Below, piece after piece: positions 1-11,915 of a stretch of 64,000 bases of DNA. Made by a program: the position numbers and the translations under genes. Origin of the DNA: Auanema rhodensis. Its lineage: Eukaryota > Nematoda > Chromadorea > Rhabditida > Rhabditidae. The DNA lies in assembly GCA_964057225.1 (NCBI GenBank), contig OZ059899.1, forward strand, positions 5,456,001 through 5,520,000. The letters are read 5' to 3'. The notes under the pieces are model-generated. The model searched no databases and was not told the origin of the DNA. It was given only the letters and a program-made list of their open reading frames with translations. Every line of letters starts with the position of its first letter. The stretch's first letter is position 1.

Positions 1-301
1 AACTTTATGAAGATGGCATGTTTAAGATTGTTCCGTTTAATATGAATTATTTCTTAGCCCTTTTGCCTCGAGCTAGTAATGCATTTTGCGTGTTTTATCT
101 TGTTTCAAATCTTTTTTGACACAGACACATTCGTTTTATCTACGAACCATGATCGTGTAAAGTATTTTGTACAAAATCTTCTATTTTCTCAAATTAAGAA
201 CAGTTTATACTTTTCTCACTTTTTTGACGAATTTGTCACGTTTTTTGGTCGTTAAGTTCATGTGTTTTATTTTATAGCCGAGTATTTAACTTACTAAAAA
301 A
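1..301. other. Upstream region of the first gene
   Basis: No gene is seen here. The last 30 bases hold a pyrimidine-rich stretch ending in ttttatag at about 268-275, some 26 nt before the ATG at 302. This could be a trans-splice acceptor or the end of a 5'UTR intron. Confidence 0.4.
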
Positions 302-3300
302 ATGTCAAATAGCGAAGAGCAGCGTCTAAGACAAAGAGTTCTTGAGGTATGTTCAGTTTTTACTACAATTATTTACTTTACTCTGTAGCATCTTCGAAGA
401 GATCCGGATAATTTGGTGAGTTCTGGTGACTTATATCTGGCTCTAGGAGGTCAAAAGGTTCTACGATACACAGAGACAGAATTTAGGTGCTGGCTTCATG
501 TTTTTCATGCAATTTATTTAATATTAACTCTTTAGAGAGTTTCTTCGAAATTCTTGTTCGTTTGTAGAAGAGCAGGAGAGTAAAGGAGATGAGAATCGTT
601 CACCTAAGTAACAATTGATGTTATTCTTTCTTAACCGTTTTGTTTTTAGATATGCTTTGCAAGATACTTTACGTAGAAAACGTACTAGTGTGAACAAATT
701 ACGTTCAGCTAGCTCATCTCACATCAGCTCGGATAAATCCAGAAAAGGATTTACTGTGCAAAAGGTTAACAACATATTTATGCAATCATTCAACGCAAGT
801 TCTTTTTAGGATGGATTCAGAGCTATTATCTGTGCTGCTAGGAGGTTATCAGAAACTTCAGGAGATGGAACTATTGTATGGAATGAGCTTAGAACTAATT
901 ACAGGTATTTTTTTGAATATATATATATATATATGGTCTTGAATTGAAATATTAATTTTTAGAAAGGAAACTGGAAGACATCTAACCGTAGATGAATTGA
1001 ATAACATGCTTGGCACCAAAAATCTTACTAAGTAAAAACTTTTTGAACATATTGTTTATTTAATTTTCATATACAGATTCCAAATTCTTACAACTAAGTT
1101 AAGTGGAATTATGGAGCCTGTTGATAATAAAGGATTAATTCTTCGATTAGTCAATTCAAGAAGCCTATCATCACCAAGTCCAATGAGAGTTTCATCAGTT
1201 TCTTCCAATGGATCTACTAACAGCGATCGTTTGTTTATTCATTCTTTTTGCTTTCATGGTTATCCTATTTCAGATACTTCCCCTCCACGTAGTAACCAAT
1301 TGTCAGCAACAAGTCCACAAGTAGATTTTTTTTGTTTGTTATCTACTATGTTTTCCTTTATTTTAGCGTTCTCCTTCTGAAATTGTGGAATCTGCCTCTC
1401 CAAAAACCGAGCCTTGCCTATCAACAGTATCTGAAAACAAAAATGAAGCTGTTTCGGTATCTGCTTACGAGTCTAACTCCGACGTCCTCACCCAGGAAAC
1501 AATTGTACGTGACGTAAAACTCAGAGAAAAGGCTCCAATTTCTAAAGACGTACTTGAGGCAAGTGTATATATCGAAGATTTTAATGTGAATAATACTCTT
1601 ATAGGGAGATGATGATGTTTTCACTTCAGAATCTAATGCTGAATTGAACACGCAAACTGTAAGTAATTGCTAGGAAAGCTTATATTTCTTTCATTATTTA
1701 CAGCACTTTGAGAATGATGAAGAGACTGTCAATAAATTTGCTGAGAGTTTAATTCAACATAGAAATTCTCTTCCAGATGAATTTGGAGATGAGGTTTTTT
1801 CATTCTGTTTTTCATTTCACTATTTTGTAATTTCTTACTTCAAGATTTATGGTGGAGAAGATGTGAATGTTACTGAAACAATCAACGCCGAAAAAGTTGA
1901 AGACTCAACTGTCGATAAATCTCAGTTTGATGAGAGTTCGATAGCTTTGAATGAACAGGTTTGTATATCAGATAAGTTCAATAAGTAATTTGCATTTTAC
2001 AGTCTGATACCAGCACTGGTATGAATGCAGCTTTCATCGCTGATGATTCTTTGAGAACATCTTTCTTTAGTCCAATGAATGGATCTGCCACCACATTTGA
2101 AACAAGTGGAGAGCATGGTTACACTACTTGTTCGGAGCAGGTTTTATATAGCTCATCAAACTTCGTTATCACTTATTTTCAGTTGAGTGATGCTGCTTGT
2201 GATATTTCTTTGAATATGTCTTGTGCTGAAAGTGTAGATCCACCTACACCTCGTAGAACACATGAGATCACTTTGTGCTCCAGCCGAAATGGTACATTAA
2301 CTGATATGGTATAAATTGTCTCCACATTGATTAATAGGATTGTTTTTGTTGCAGCCAGATCCAGATATTAGTCCTCTGTGTTCTGCCAGCCACAGCTTGG
2401 ATTCTCCTTCAATCTTCAACAGTATCCGAGAAGAGGTTTGCATAGTTGTATATCTATTCTCTGTATGTAAATATATCAATTAAGAAGGACGCTGTAACTC
2501 CAGAATCTGTGGTAGAACCTGTTCCTCTTCCTCGGAAAACTGTTTCCATTATTCCTGTTTCTGTACCATCCGAGCCTGTTGAAGATCTAACGCAAAAAAC
2601 TCCATTAAAAGATCAGTCTGTTATAGAAGTTGAGCAATCTCCCGCTAAGATTGCCAGCTCAACGGAATTGGATCCCATAAAAGCTGAGCAAATTTCGGAA
2701 AATATCAAAGATGTTGTACCATCCGAGCCTATTGATAACGTAGTTCAGATCAAGTCTGCTACTCCTGTAATTCCGCTGGATGATCATCCTGTTGTTGAAA
2801 TTACTCCAGAAAAAATTCAACCAGATATTATTATTGTTCAAGGCGATTCTGAATCCTCTCCAGTACCACTTGAACCTTTTACTGAAAATTCTCCAGTCCC
2901 TCACGAACCATTCACCGAGGATTCTTCAGTGCCACAGGAGGCTTTCATGGAGAAATCTTCAGTACCTTTTGATCCAACGACAGAATCCTCACCAACACCA
3001 GCTGAACCTACTGCTAACCAGTCACGTCTTTTGCGGGTGCCTACTGTAGAAGTTACTCCAGCTGATGACGATGTCAAAGTTGAAGAGCCAATCCCTTCGG
3101 AAACTATGAGAGCAAATTCATTTATCGAAGAAGTTTCAATTGTTACTGATACCGCTCACAAGGAAGATCCTGTTAATAAGAGCTGCACATTTATAGAAGA
3201 GTATTCCATTCTTAACGAAGATTATACACCTTCAGTACAGTCAACTGTTTCAAAGGATGTTGAGGCTGAACCCCTCACAGAAGATTCCACAGCTAGCGAT

Positions 3301-4069
3301 GATACCGAAGAGTTGGAAAAGCCATTGTGTCATAAATCTGAGAGTGTTAATACTGTTATTGAGCAGCCATTAACATTGGATGTTGATAACAAAGAAATTG
3401 ATAATGGGGAAGATGTACGTCTTATATTTTAAATAATAGATAAATAAATATTCTTTTTAGGAATCAGATATTCAATATGACAACGATGAGAGTAGCAACT
3501 CTTCTTCACCTGTTAAGACTGTTACCGTAGAGGTTGAACTTAAACCAAATACTGATGTTGAGGTTTTGAATTTTGGTTTGGAAGAGCTTTATAGTTTTTT
3601 TGAAGACTGTCCCCACAAACACTACATTTGAATTACAACTTCAAACTGAAACAACTGAAGTAGAGTTAAAGAAGGAGATTCCTGAAGCTATGCCCGAAGA
3701 AGACCAGCGATCCCCCGTTGATGACGAGCCTTCCAGAGAGCCTTCTGTAATTTCCAGAGAAGATACTGAAAAACAACAGGTACGTTCTTTAAAAAAAATT
3801 TTTTCAAGGATATCATTTTCCTAGGAGCCTGTTGTAATTGAACGAGAGGAGGATCGTATCGATTGTCTCTCCCCAGAAGCAGAATTACCCCAACAAGGTC
3901 TATTAGTAGATAAGCAACATCAAGATCCTGCCGAGGTGAGATAATGTTATTTCATATTGGATATCTTGGAATATTTTAATTGCAGACTGATTCTAAGCGA
4001 AAAAACAAGAAAAGGACTCGTATTGTTGCTCCAAGACGACGCATTTTTGACTGCTGTACTGTTCTTTAA
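302..4069 (+). CDS. Unrecognised acidic, Pro/Ser-rich protein with C-terminal CaaX box
   Basis: About fifteen short exons join in frame from ATG 302 (MSNSEEQRLRQR) to TAA 4067-4069. The first ~190 residues look globular. They hold two helical blocks: one around HLRRDPDNLVSSGDLYLALG, the other from DGFRAIICAARR to MEPVDNKGLILRLVN. The second block has a winged-helix feel, faintly like LOTUS/OST-HTH, but this is only a guess. The rest is long, acidic and disordered, rich in Pro, Ser, Glu and Val. Its largest exon (about 2486-3414) contains ~12-residue degenerate repeats (SSVP..P.TE type). The last exon encodes a Lys/Arg-rich segment (KRKNKKRTR, PRRR) followed by DCCTVL-stop. That is a CaaX motif with final Leu, the geranylgeranylation type, so membrane attachment is inferred. 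I do not recognise the family. Confidence 0.75.
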
Positions 4070-5070
4070 ATGTTCTCATTGTTCGCTTAAACTGGAATTT
4101 TCGACTTTAAAGCCTTTATTCTCATCAAAGCTTTAATAGGTGCTCATTGATTATGAATTGTCTAATTTTAAAGCTCTTGAATGTTACCAAACGTTCTTAG
4201 GTTGTTTGACTCATCTGGTCGGGTCCCTGAGGAACATTTACCTGTGCTATTATTTAATAATTATCTTTAAATTATGTCTCTATATTCTTTCTTCATTCGC
4301 CATACATTTTGCATGTTTTGCTCTTGTTTTTTTTTACATCTACATGAATATTTCTTAAGAAATTTCTTATTTGACAGTTAATGTATGGATTTCTACTTTT
4401 CTATTATAAAACATGTATAGTTCTTTGTTGTAAACGGACGAAAATTAAGGAGTGCCGTCTTTCTTTGACCACATGGTTTTCCTCAGACTTGCTGCTGCAT
4501 TAGTGATTATCCATCGATATCTTGAAGCATTGAAAATATCCATTAGTGGGAAATCTTGATGAAATCAAATGTGAAGGAATAGTGTAGCTAATCATACACG
4601 AACAAGGAGACTTGTGGTCTAAAAATTGACCTAAATTTCGTGGTCTGGTCGGGTATAGTCAGCATACGTGACATTATCTTCTTATTCCAGTGTTCAGTGA
4701 TAATCCGTCTCAGAATTCCTGGAGAAAGTGTTCGTATGAAATGAGGTTTTCTCACTTTCGTCTCATTTGCGAGTTTCACTTTTTAAAAACGAAGAAATTT
4801 ATTTTCATTATCTGTTACTTTTATTATTGAACTATTGCTTATATCTTTATAAATATAAAATATTTATTTAAAGTTCATGATTAAAAAACAGCAAAATGTT
4901 AATTGATGTGGCCTGTTGACCTTTCGATATGATCATTAAGGGGTAAGCAGGATTTTCGTTTTCATTATCATCTCAGATCACTTTCACTACGAAAAGTTTA
5001 AGTCAGATGAAGTTAAACGATATCTTATTTCTATAGTAGTTTTCTTTTTATTTCAGAAGATGTATCTTGA

Positions 5071-5074
<4 letters not shown>

Positions 5075-5123
<49 letters not shown>
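5075..5123. repeat. (TA)n microsatellite
   Basis: About 24 uninterrupted TA dinucleotides in intergenic DNA. Confidence 0.95.
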
Positions 5124-5127
<4 letters not shown>

Positions 5128-7322
5128 TTATTTTTCTATTATATAAAGATATTCTACAATGAATTCGAAGATCAATTTTTATAGTTAGATCGAGGATTAG
5201 TCTTTAATTTATTTTCGGAAATCAAAAAATGTTTCCATCCTAATAAGATAATAAAGCTTTGTTTTGCCTTATTTGATCTACTACCCTCTTAGTTTAAACC
5301 ATTCTGATGTGAATTTGTCATAATAGCAATAGCATAGACTATCAGTCATCTATTTTTTAATGGATATATAGACAGAAAACAAAGTTTGTCATTATCTTCC
5401 ATTGTTTCGGCTTTGGTCTTCGTTCATTTTCCTTGTTTCTCTCTATTTCATCATCTTAATCATTTCATTTTCTCTTATTTGATGACCAGTTGAGATTATA
5501 TTGTGGTTGTATTACCATACCACCATAGCTGTATGATTTTGTCGTGTATGGACTGACTGTTTTACCAACTTGTTTCACCAGTAACTGTTTGTTTTCTTTT
5601 TTTTTTGCAAAAAAAGAAGGTTTCGCCGCTTTGCCTAACAGTGTATTAAGAGGTTTTGTATCAAGTCTGTATCAAGACAAATTAATCAATGTAAAATCAT
5701 CGAAAAAATGTTTTACATGTCTATTCACGTGTAAGAGAAGCCTTGATAAATCGTCTGGTCCGATGTAAGCTTCCGTAATGTTTGAAGGACAAACACCGTT
5801 TTCGAAATTAATGATTATATCATGTATCAAAGGTTATTGAAAAGATATATATTTTTATATACATTTACAGATGTGACGACCTCTTATATCATGGTCTATT
5901 CATGGATTATCGTACGACATACATTTTGCTATAACTATTGAGAATAGCCTAAAAATATATAATATAATATATATAAATGTTATTACTCTAATCGCTTTTT
6001 ATCTAGCTAATTAGTATTTGAATCATCAATCATAACAAGTCAGTTGCTCGAATAGTATGTGATATTGATAATTGATTTTATCAAACAAAATGTTGTAATT
6101 AGTTGTTTAATCTGTACTTTAAGCTTTGAAGTATATTTTATTTATTATAAATATGCCAAAAAATATTAAGTAGTACAACGATTGTAATCTTGACATTATA
6201 TTTCTTTATTTTGAACTATCTATTGCCCTCTTTCGCACTGGCTTATCGTACTTCACCCTCATTTCTTAAACCTCTTCATATAATTTTAACAATAAGTGTT
6301 CTATTGTTGATCGCAAAAGTTCATTTCGAAATCTTGAATATAATCCATTGAAATGTGTAATTTTCTTAGGTCACTGAGCATTAATAGGATATAGATGTTT
6401 AAAATGATACTAACTAGTTGAAATATCCAACTAAATAAAACATTTTTGATGAAGAATATTCTTTTAATATATGGGAAGTATTAACGCTTTATCTTTTGTT
6501 TTAACAGAATAATGAAGCAAAAACTGTTAGAAAAACGAAATTAATTACTTAGTTTTCATATTATCTTTACGTTTCTCATAGAAATCTATAAAACTTATTA
6601 ATTTATTTCCCCTCTCCGTCACTAAAGTTCTTTCTTAGTCATCTTCATTCTCAATTTTATTTTTGAATGACTACTATTTACAAGAAAATTTGAACCTATT
6701 CACATATTCTGCCGCGCTGTTTAAGGATGTGTCCATCTTTCGTCGGCTGTTCAAAGACCTTGTTGGTCGCTTGAGGTAGAAAGGTGGGGTTTGTCCAGAA
6801 GACGAACACAAACCGGATAGAGATATCGCCTTCATTGTGAAGTCTCAGGTAGGCTAAAGTCCGAAGTAGAAAATTTTTGCGACAAATGTCATCACAGCAT
6901 AACAGCATTGTTCAAATCTCGCTCCTATGTTCTCTCTCCTATTCACTTGCATCTTATCCTTATTCATATTTTCAGTTCTTCATACATACAGAGATACATG
7001 TACAGTTTCTCTCCGCTGTTATGTGCTGCCTACCTATTTCAAATTATCTAAATCTCTTTGTCATCACTTTCTGATGTATCCGTTTATTTTCTTGGAAATC
7101 TCACTCTGCAACTCGAAAAATGAAAGTTTCTTTATTTTGTTTGCATATGATTATATTCTTATTCTGCTGTTATTCACTATACATATTTATTTTATTAAAT
7201 GTTCTAATAGTATAATTTGTAGAGTTATCACAGTTATATTTATTCATTTATTTAATAATTTCTGTTTTATAGTTTAATCTGAAGTTACTGTATTCGATGC
7301 TTCTACCACTACCCCCTCTTCC

Positions 7323-7346
7323 CTCTCTCTCTCTCTCTCTCTCTCT
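7323..7346. repeat. (CT)12 microsatellite
   Basis: Twelve tandem CT units in a pyrimidine-rich intergenic stretch. Confidence 0.95.
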
Positions 7347-8907
7347 ACTCGTTTTACTTTTTCGTTAGTGATTAGCTTATATCAGTGCTTTAATATAGCT
7401 TATGGTAAAAAAACATAATTATATCCATTCGATTATATCATCTCCCACCCAAACATCATCCATTTACCCCTCCCCTTCTTTCATTCTACTACATAACAAG
7501 ATGCTTTCAATCTCTTGTTAGCTTTCATAATCATAATATTCATTGTATTATTCATCATCTAATCATCAAATAAGCCTACTTGTCATTCATTTCGTCTTCA
7601 GTTAGCTTTAACATCAGCTATAACAATTTGTTTCATTCATTTATCATAAGATATTCACATGATCTAGATACATATAACATCAGCTTTTCCATTCATCAAA
7701 TATCAATTTCTTTGTACATGGTCACTATGTATTAATTTCATAAATTCAATTTAAACTTGAACTCATATCCATTTCTTTTTAAATTTTCTGTAAACACCGT
7801 CTATATACAAGGACATTGATCAGATAATATCTGAAATCTTTCATCTAATGCTTCAAGCTCTTCGACAAGCTATTGTTTCTATACGTTGAAAATGAAAATT
7901 CCAGAAAGGTTTAGTGAAACTATTCGTCTTTATCTCAAAGCATATAGTTAAAAATTGATGCAAATGCTTCTTCAGACTGAAGATGTTCTGTAAAGTATAA
8001 TTGTTCTACTTAACGCTACAGTGTAGCGAGGACGTTCAAGAGGAAATTGTCGTATTAGGCAGATTTTAACTCTATGATGCATAAGAAGCATTATCCAATC
8101 TTATCCTTTGTGGACTGTAAAATATTTTATGAGCTAATTTTCTATTTAATTAGATTTTTCTTTTAATTGGCCTTCTCTACATGCTTACAACTCATTTGTA
8201 TATACGTCATTTCTCAGAATCTTGTTCTTCTAACGGAACATGCTTTTACACTTTTTTATCGTCTGTTCAAATGATAGACAGTCTAACGAAAGAGAGGTCT
8301 TAGAAAGGCTTATAAGAAAAATATCATTTCATTTGTTCATGTGAATGCCTAACAACGATTTGCGATCATTTGTACAAAGCTACGCTATATCGAGTTCATC
8401 ATCGCAAATATCTCTCAAAATTGCCAAAAACAATTCATTAAAGCACTTCATTCCTATATCCGTGACCTCGGGGATGAAATTCTTAGTTTTGACGCCCAAT
8501 TCATGTTGGATTAATGTAAAAAGAAACCATAAGTGAAGAAAGGTTGACTTCTCTTATTCTCCAAAATATTCCTCTCTCTGTCTAAATCTCTTGTACAGCG
8601 TTATATCGAAAGTTAAGCTTACGGCATACAATAGTATTCTCACTTTGACCCAGAAACTTCGAAATGTCCTTTGAAAACCAAATACTTTCATATTCGTACT
8701 GGTTTCATTTCCTTTTCATTTGTCTCTTCTTTTTTAAATATATGTTCCGTGAATAAGCATTATTTTCTTGATAATCTTATTCAACACCGGAGGTCTTTTA
8801 CCTATCAAATCTTGTTTACTTTCACCATTTTTTCGAATAATTATTCTGTCTGAAAGATTTAATGAATCACAAACTTCATCATTTTATTTCAGTTAGTTCA
8901 ATGTATA

Positions 8908-11699
8908 ATGCAGGACGGTTTAATGAATTTGTTATTTCCGAATAACCTTACGGACACGGTCCACAGTGAATTTATATCCACAAATGCTACAACTATTCCA
9001 TTTATTGATAGAATATTTTCAAATACCTCATTAGGTCATCGATTATTAGAACGGTAATTATTTTTAAATATTATAATTTCTCTTATAATCATTATTTTTC
9101 TTCAAACCACATTAAACCATAAAAATATTTATGCAGTCAGATTTATTTATTTCAATTCCAGACATACCCAATGTCCTAAAACCATAATATTAATCTAGTT
9201 CCAGACGGTTTTCTTTTTTTTCAGGATGACATTGACGAATCTTCGACATGCATTTTACCTGATTTCTCCATATGAAACTGCTGTACCAACATTAGAACAA
9301 GTTCCAAACTATAATGTTGAAGTATCAGCATGGTGGATCACATTCATTATAATTGAGTTTATTCTCTTAACTATATCTGGACATCATGATCGATTTGCTA
9401 TGAATGACTCCATCACATCTATATGTGCTGGAATGCTCAGTCAATGTTTCAAGTTTGTTTCATTTCATTTCATTCATATTTCGTAATTTAATTTCAAAAG
9501 TTTCAAATCCTAATCAACATAAGTAATTTAAAAAAATTGTTTCTCACTTTGATCATCAGTTCGATTTATGTCCGGCGAATAGAAAACAAAGTGATAATTC
9601 TTAAAGATGTGTTTCAAAGATCAATTGAAAATCATTCACAGAACTAGGAAAAAAATAAAAAAATAAACTAAACTTTGGAAAAACTTCCAAATATATATTA
9701 ATCTTATGTTCAGAAGTAGTGATACTTATTATATCTGATTTTTCAGTTTTATTCTATCTTTGATTTTCAAAATCAACTATTTCTTATAAAAGTACATTCG
9801 ATTCTTCAATTCTGTTTTCTTTCTTTCAGATTCGGTGGTCGAACAGTCGCAATTTTTTTGTATGTTTATGTATGGAATACATTTCGTTTATTAGAATTAC
9901 CCTGGGATTCACCATGGACTTGGATATTATGTTTATTCTTTCAAGATCTAATGTACTATTTTGGACATCGAGCTGTACATGGTAGATTATTTATTATTTA
10001 TTTTATATAATAATGAGACAATGTAATTACACCGACGATGTTTCCAACATTCAGAACTCAAAGCGATTTCCTTGTAAATTTTTTTATTTTTATTTATAGA
10101 AGCTGGTTTCTTTTGGGGATTACATACTATTCATCATAGTTCGGAATATTACAACTTTTCGACGGCGTTAAGACAAGCTGCTATACAAGATGCTGGTCTA
10201 GCAATATATGATGTGATACAGGTAAATAATTTTATTTTAATCAAGTTTTTATATATTAATTTTTTGATATTAAAACAGATGTATACTTTGATTGATTAAT
10301 ATGAAATATTTCAGGCCTTCTTCATTCCGCCACCTATATTCTTAGTTCATCGATATTTTAGTGAAATTTTCCAATTCATAATGCATACGAGTGTTAGAAG
10401 TTTATATAATAAATTTTATTTATTAATTAATTTAGTTGGTTGGAACATTGGGACCATTAGGAATTATTTTTAATACCCCATCACATCATCGAGTACATCA
10501 CGGCCGTAATCCATATTGTATTGACAAAAATTATGGTGGAGTATTTATTATTTGGGATAAGGTAAATAATAATCATTATTATAATTATAATTATATAAGT
10601 GAATTTTTAATTTATTATCTGATTGTTGTCAGATGTTTGGAACATTTGAAGCTGAAAGAGCAGATGATCCTCCTGTATATGGACTAGTAACCAATGAGAA
10701 TAATTTCAATCAATTATATTTACAGGTAAACATTTAAACCAAATCCATCGTTTATAATTAGATTGTTTTCACAGTTTCATGTAATCTGGGATTTACTTAT
10801 TTTCAAAGGACAACAAAAAGATAAAGAAGGAAAACCTATTTTCCCTGGTGTTATGAATAAGGTTGTTTATAGCTAACAAACTTAATTGCATAATTATACC
10901 CATAAATTTTAAGATTAAAGCAGCCTTATATCCACCAGGATGGTTCCCGAATGTTCCGGTAATCCCATTTTTTCATTGGATGAGCATGGTAGATCCGGCA
11001 CATGGAGTTCCTGAAGTAAAACCTTATTTTACCTTTAAAGAAAACTCATAAACATTTTAGCCAGAGAAACCTGTAATTAGATATAATCCACAACTGCAAT
11101 TGTGGAAGAAATTTTATCTAATGAGCCATTTCTGTCTATTTCTGGCCATTTTCTTTCACTTCGAATATGATCGCAACAATCTTGGCTATATAAATTTCAC
11201 TGCAAAAATTGCGTTTTTTGCTTTGACAATGCAATCTTTTGGAGCATTTTTTGACCAAAGGTAAGGAAAACAATTGAACAATGGCTTTTATAACCTATTT
11301 AGATGGTTTGCACCTTATCTAGAAGTATTCCGATGTTTGGGTGTGTTGGGATTCTACGCTTTTCTGGTATTAGACCACATTGGACCAAAACCCCACAGAC
11401 TTTTTATGATAAGTATCCACACTATCTCATTAATAGTTTGGGTAGGTTATATCATAAAAGAGGTGGTTAGTTTAAAATATTATCAGCATGAAAACGTTTA
11501 TTCCAGAAAGTGAGTTCAGCTCAAAAAGCTTCACATGTATCACAAGTGCCAATAAAAACAGTCAGCGTATCTGTAAGTTTCATGATAACACAATTGAATA
11601 AGTACATATTGGGTTTAGATGATCTCTTCAAACTTGCCAGATTTAACTGTTAACTCAATAGCCAACGAAGCGAAAGCAAACCTTAGTTCGAGGATATGA
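8908..11699 (+). CDS. AGMO: Alkylglycerol monooxygenase (TMEM195 family)
   Basis: Members of this family cleave the ether bond of alkylglycerols using tetrahydrobiopterin and a di-iron centre in the ER membrane. Exons from ATG 8908 ([13 protein letters not shown]) give several hydrophobic segments and the fatty-acid-hydroxylase histidine boxes in order: [15 protein letters not shown] and [10 protein letters not shown]. Other family signatures are [27 protein letters not shown] and PGWFPN. The C-terminal part adds more membrane helices (FHFEYDRNN onward). The last splices give a tail ending in LSSRI-stop at 11699. If the donor at about 11462 is not used, an alternative stop occurs at 11512-11514. 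One intron (9452-9830) is much longer than the rest. The gene stands alone, convergent with the nuclear receptor. Confidence 0.93.
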
Positions 11700-11915
11700 G
11701 TAAAATTAGTAATAATTCATATTGTTGTACAGAATTTGTATTTATTTTCTGTGAATCCGTAATATCTCAAAGATAAATTATTTTTATTAACATTTTCTAT
11801 CGAATAAAAGAATAAAGAATAACCAAGAACATATTATACACTTATAGACATGTACATAAATATTTGCATGAAGCATTGGCTATTTTCTAACAAAAAAAAT
11901 AGTATTACAGTTCTA

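Larger units (their letters stand above)
4070..8907. other. Long intergenic region
   Basis: AT-rich sequence in which I find no convincing exon on either strand. Open frames are short and low in complexity. It contains a TA microsatellite (5075-5123) and a CT tract (7323-7346). A stretch richer in GC at about 6710-6870 has a short hairpin (GGTTTGT with ACAAACC) but no recognisable gene. Promoter elements of AGMO probably lie in the right part. An acceptor-like tttcag at about 8887-8892 precedes its start. Confidence 0.6.

Noticed and set aside
4588-4779. Minus-strand 63-codon open frame in intergenic DNA
   Set aside because: Isolated, without splice partners or recognisable sequence.
6765-6830. 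A TGAGGTAG string (let-7 seed) beside a small hairpin
   Set aside because: The hairpin (GGTTTGT/ACAAACC) has only seven pairs and the seed is not paired with a complementary strand, so it does not form a miRNA precursor.
5075-7346. Possible mobile element around the microsatellites
   Set aside because: No terminal inverted repeats, target duplications or transposase/reverse transcriptase remnants were seen anywhere in the window.
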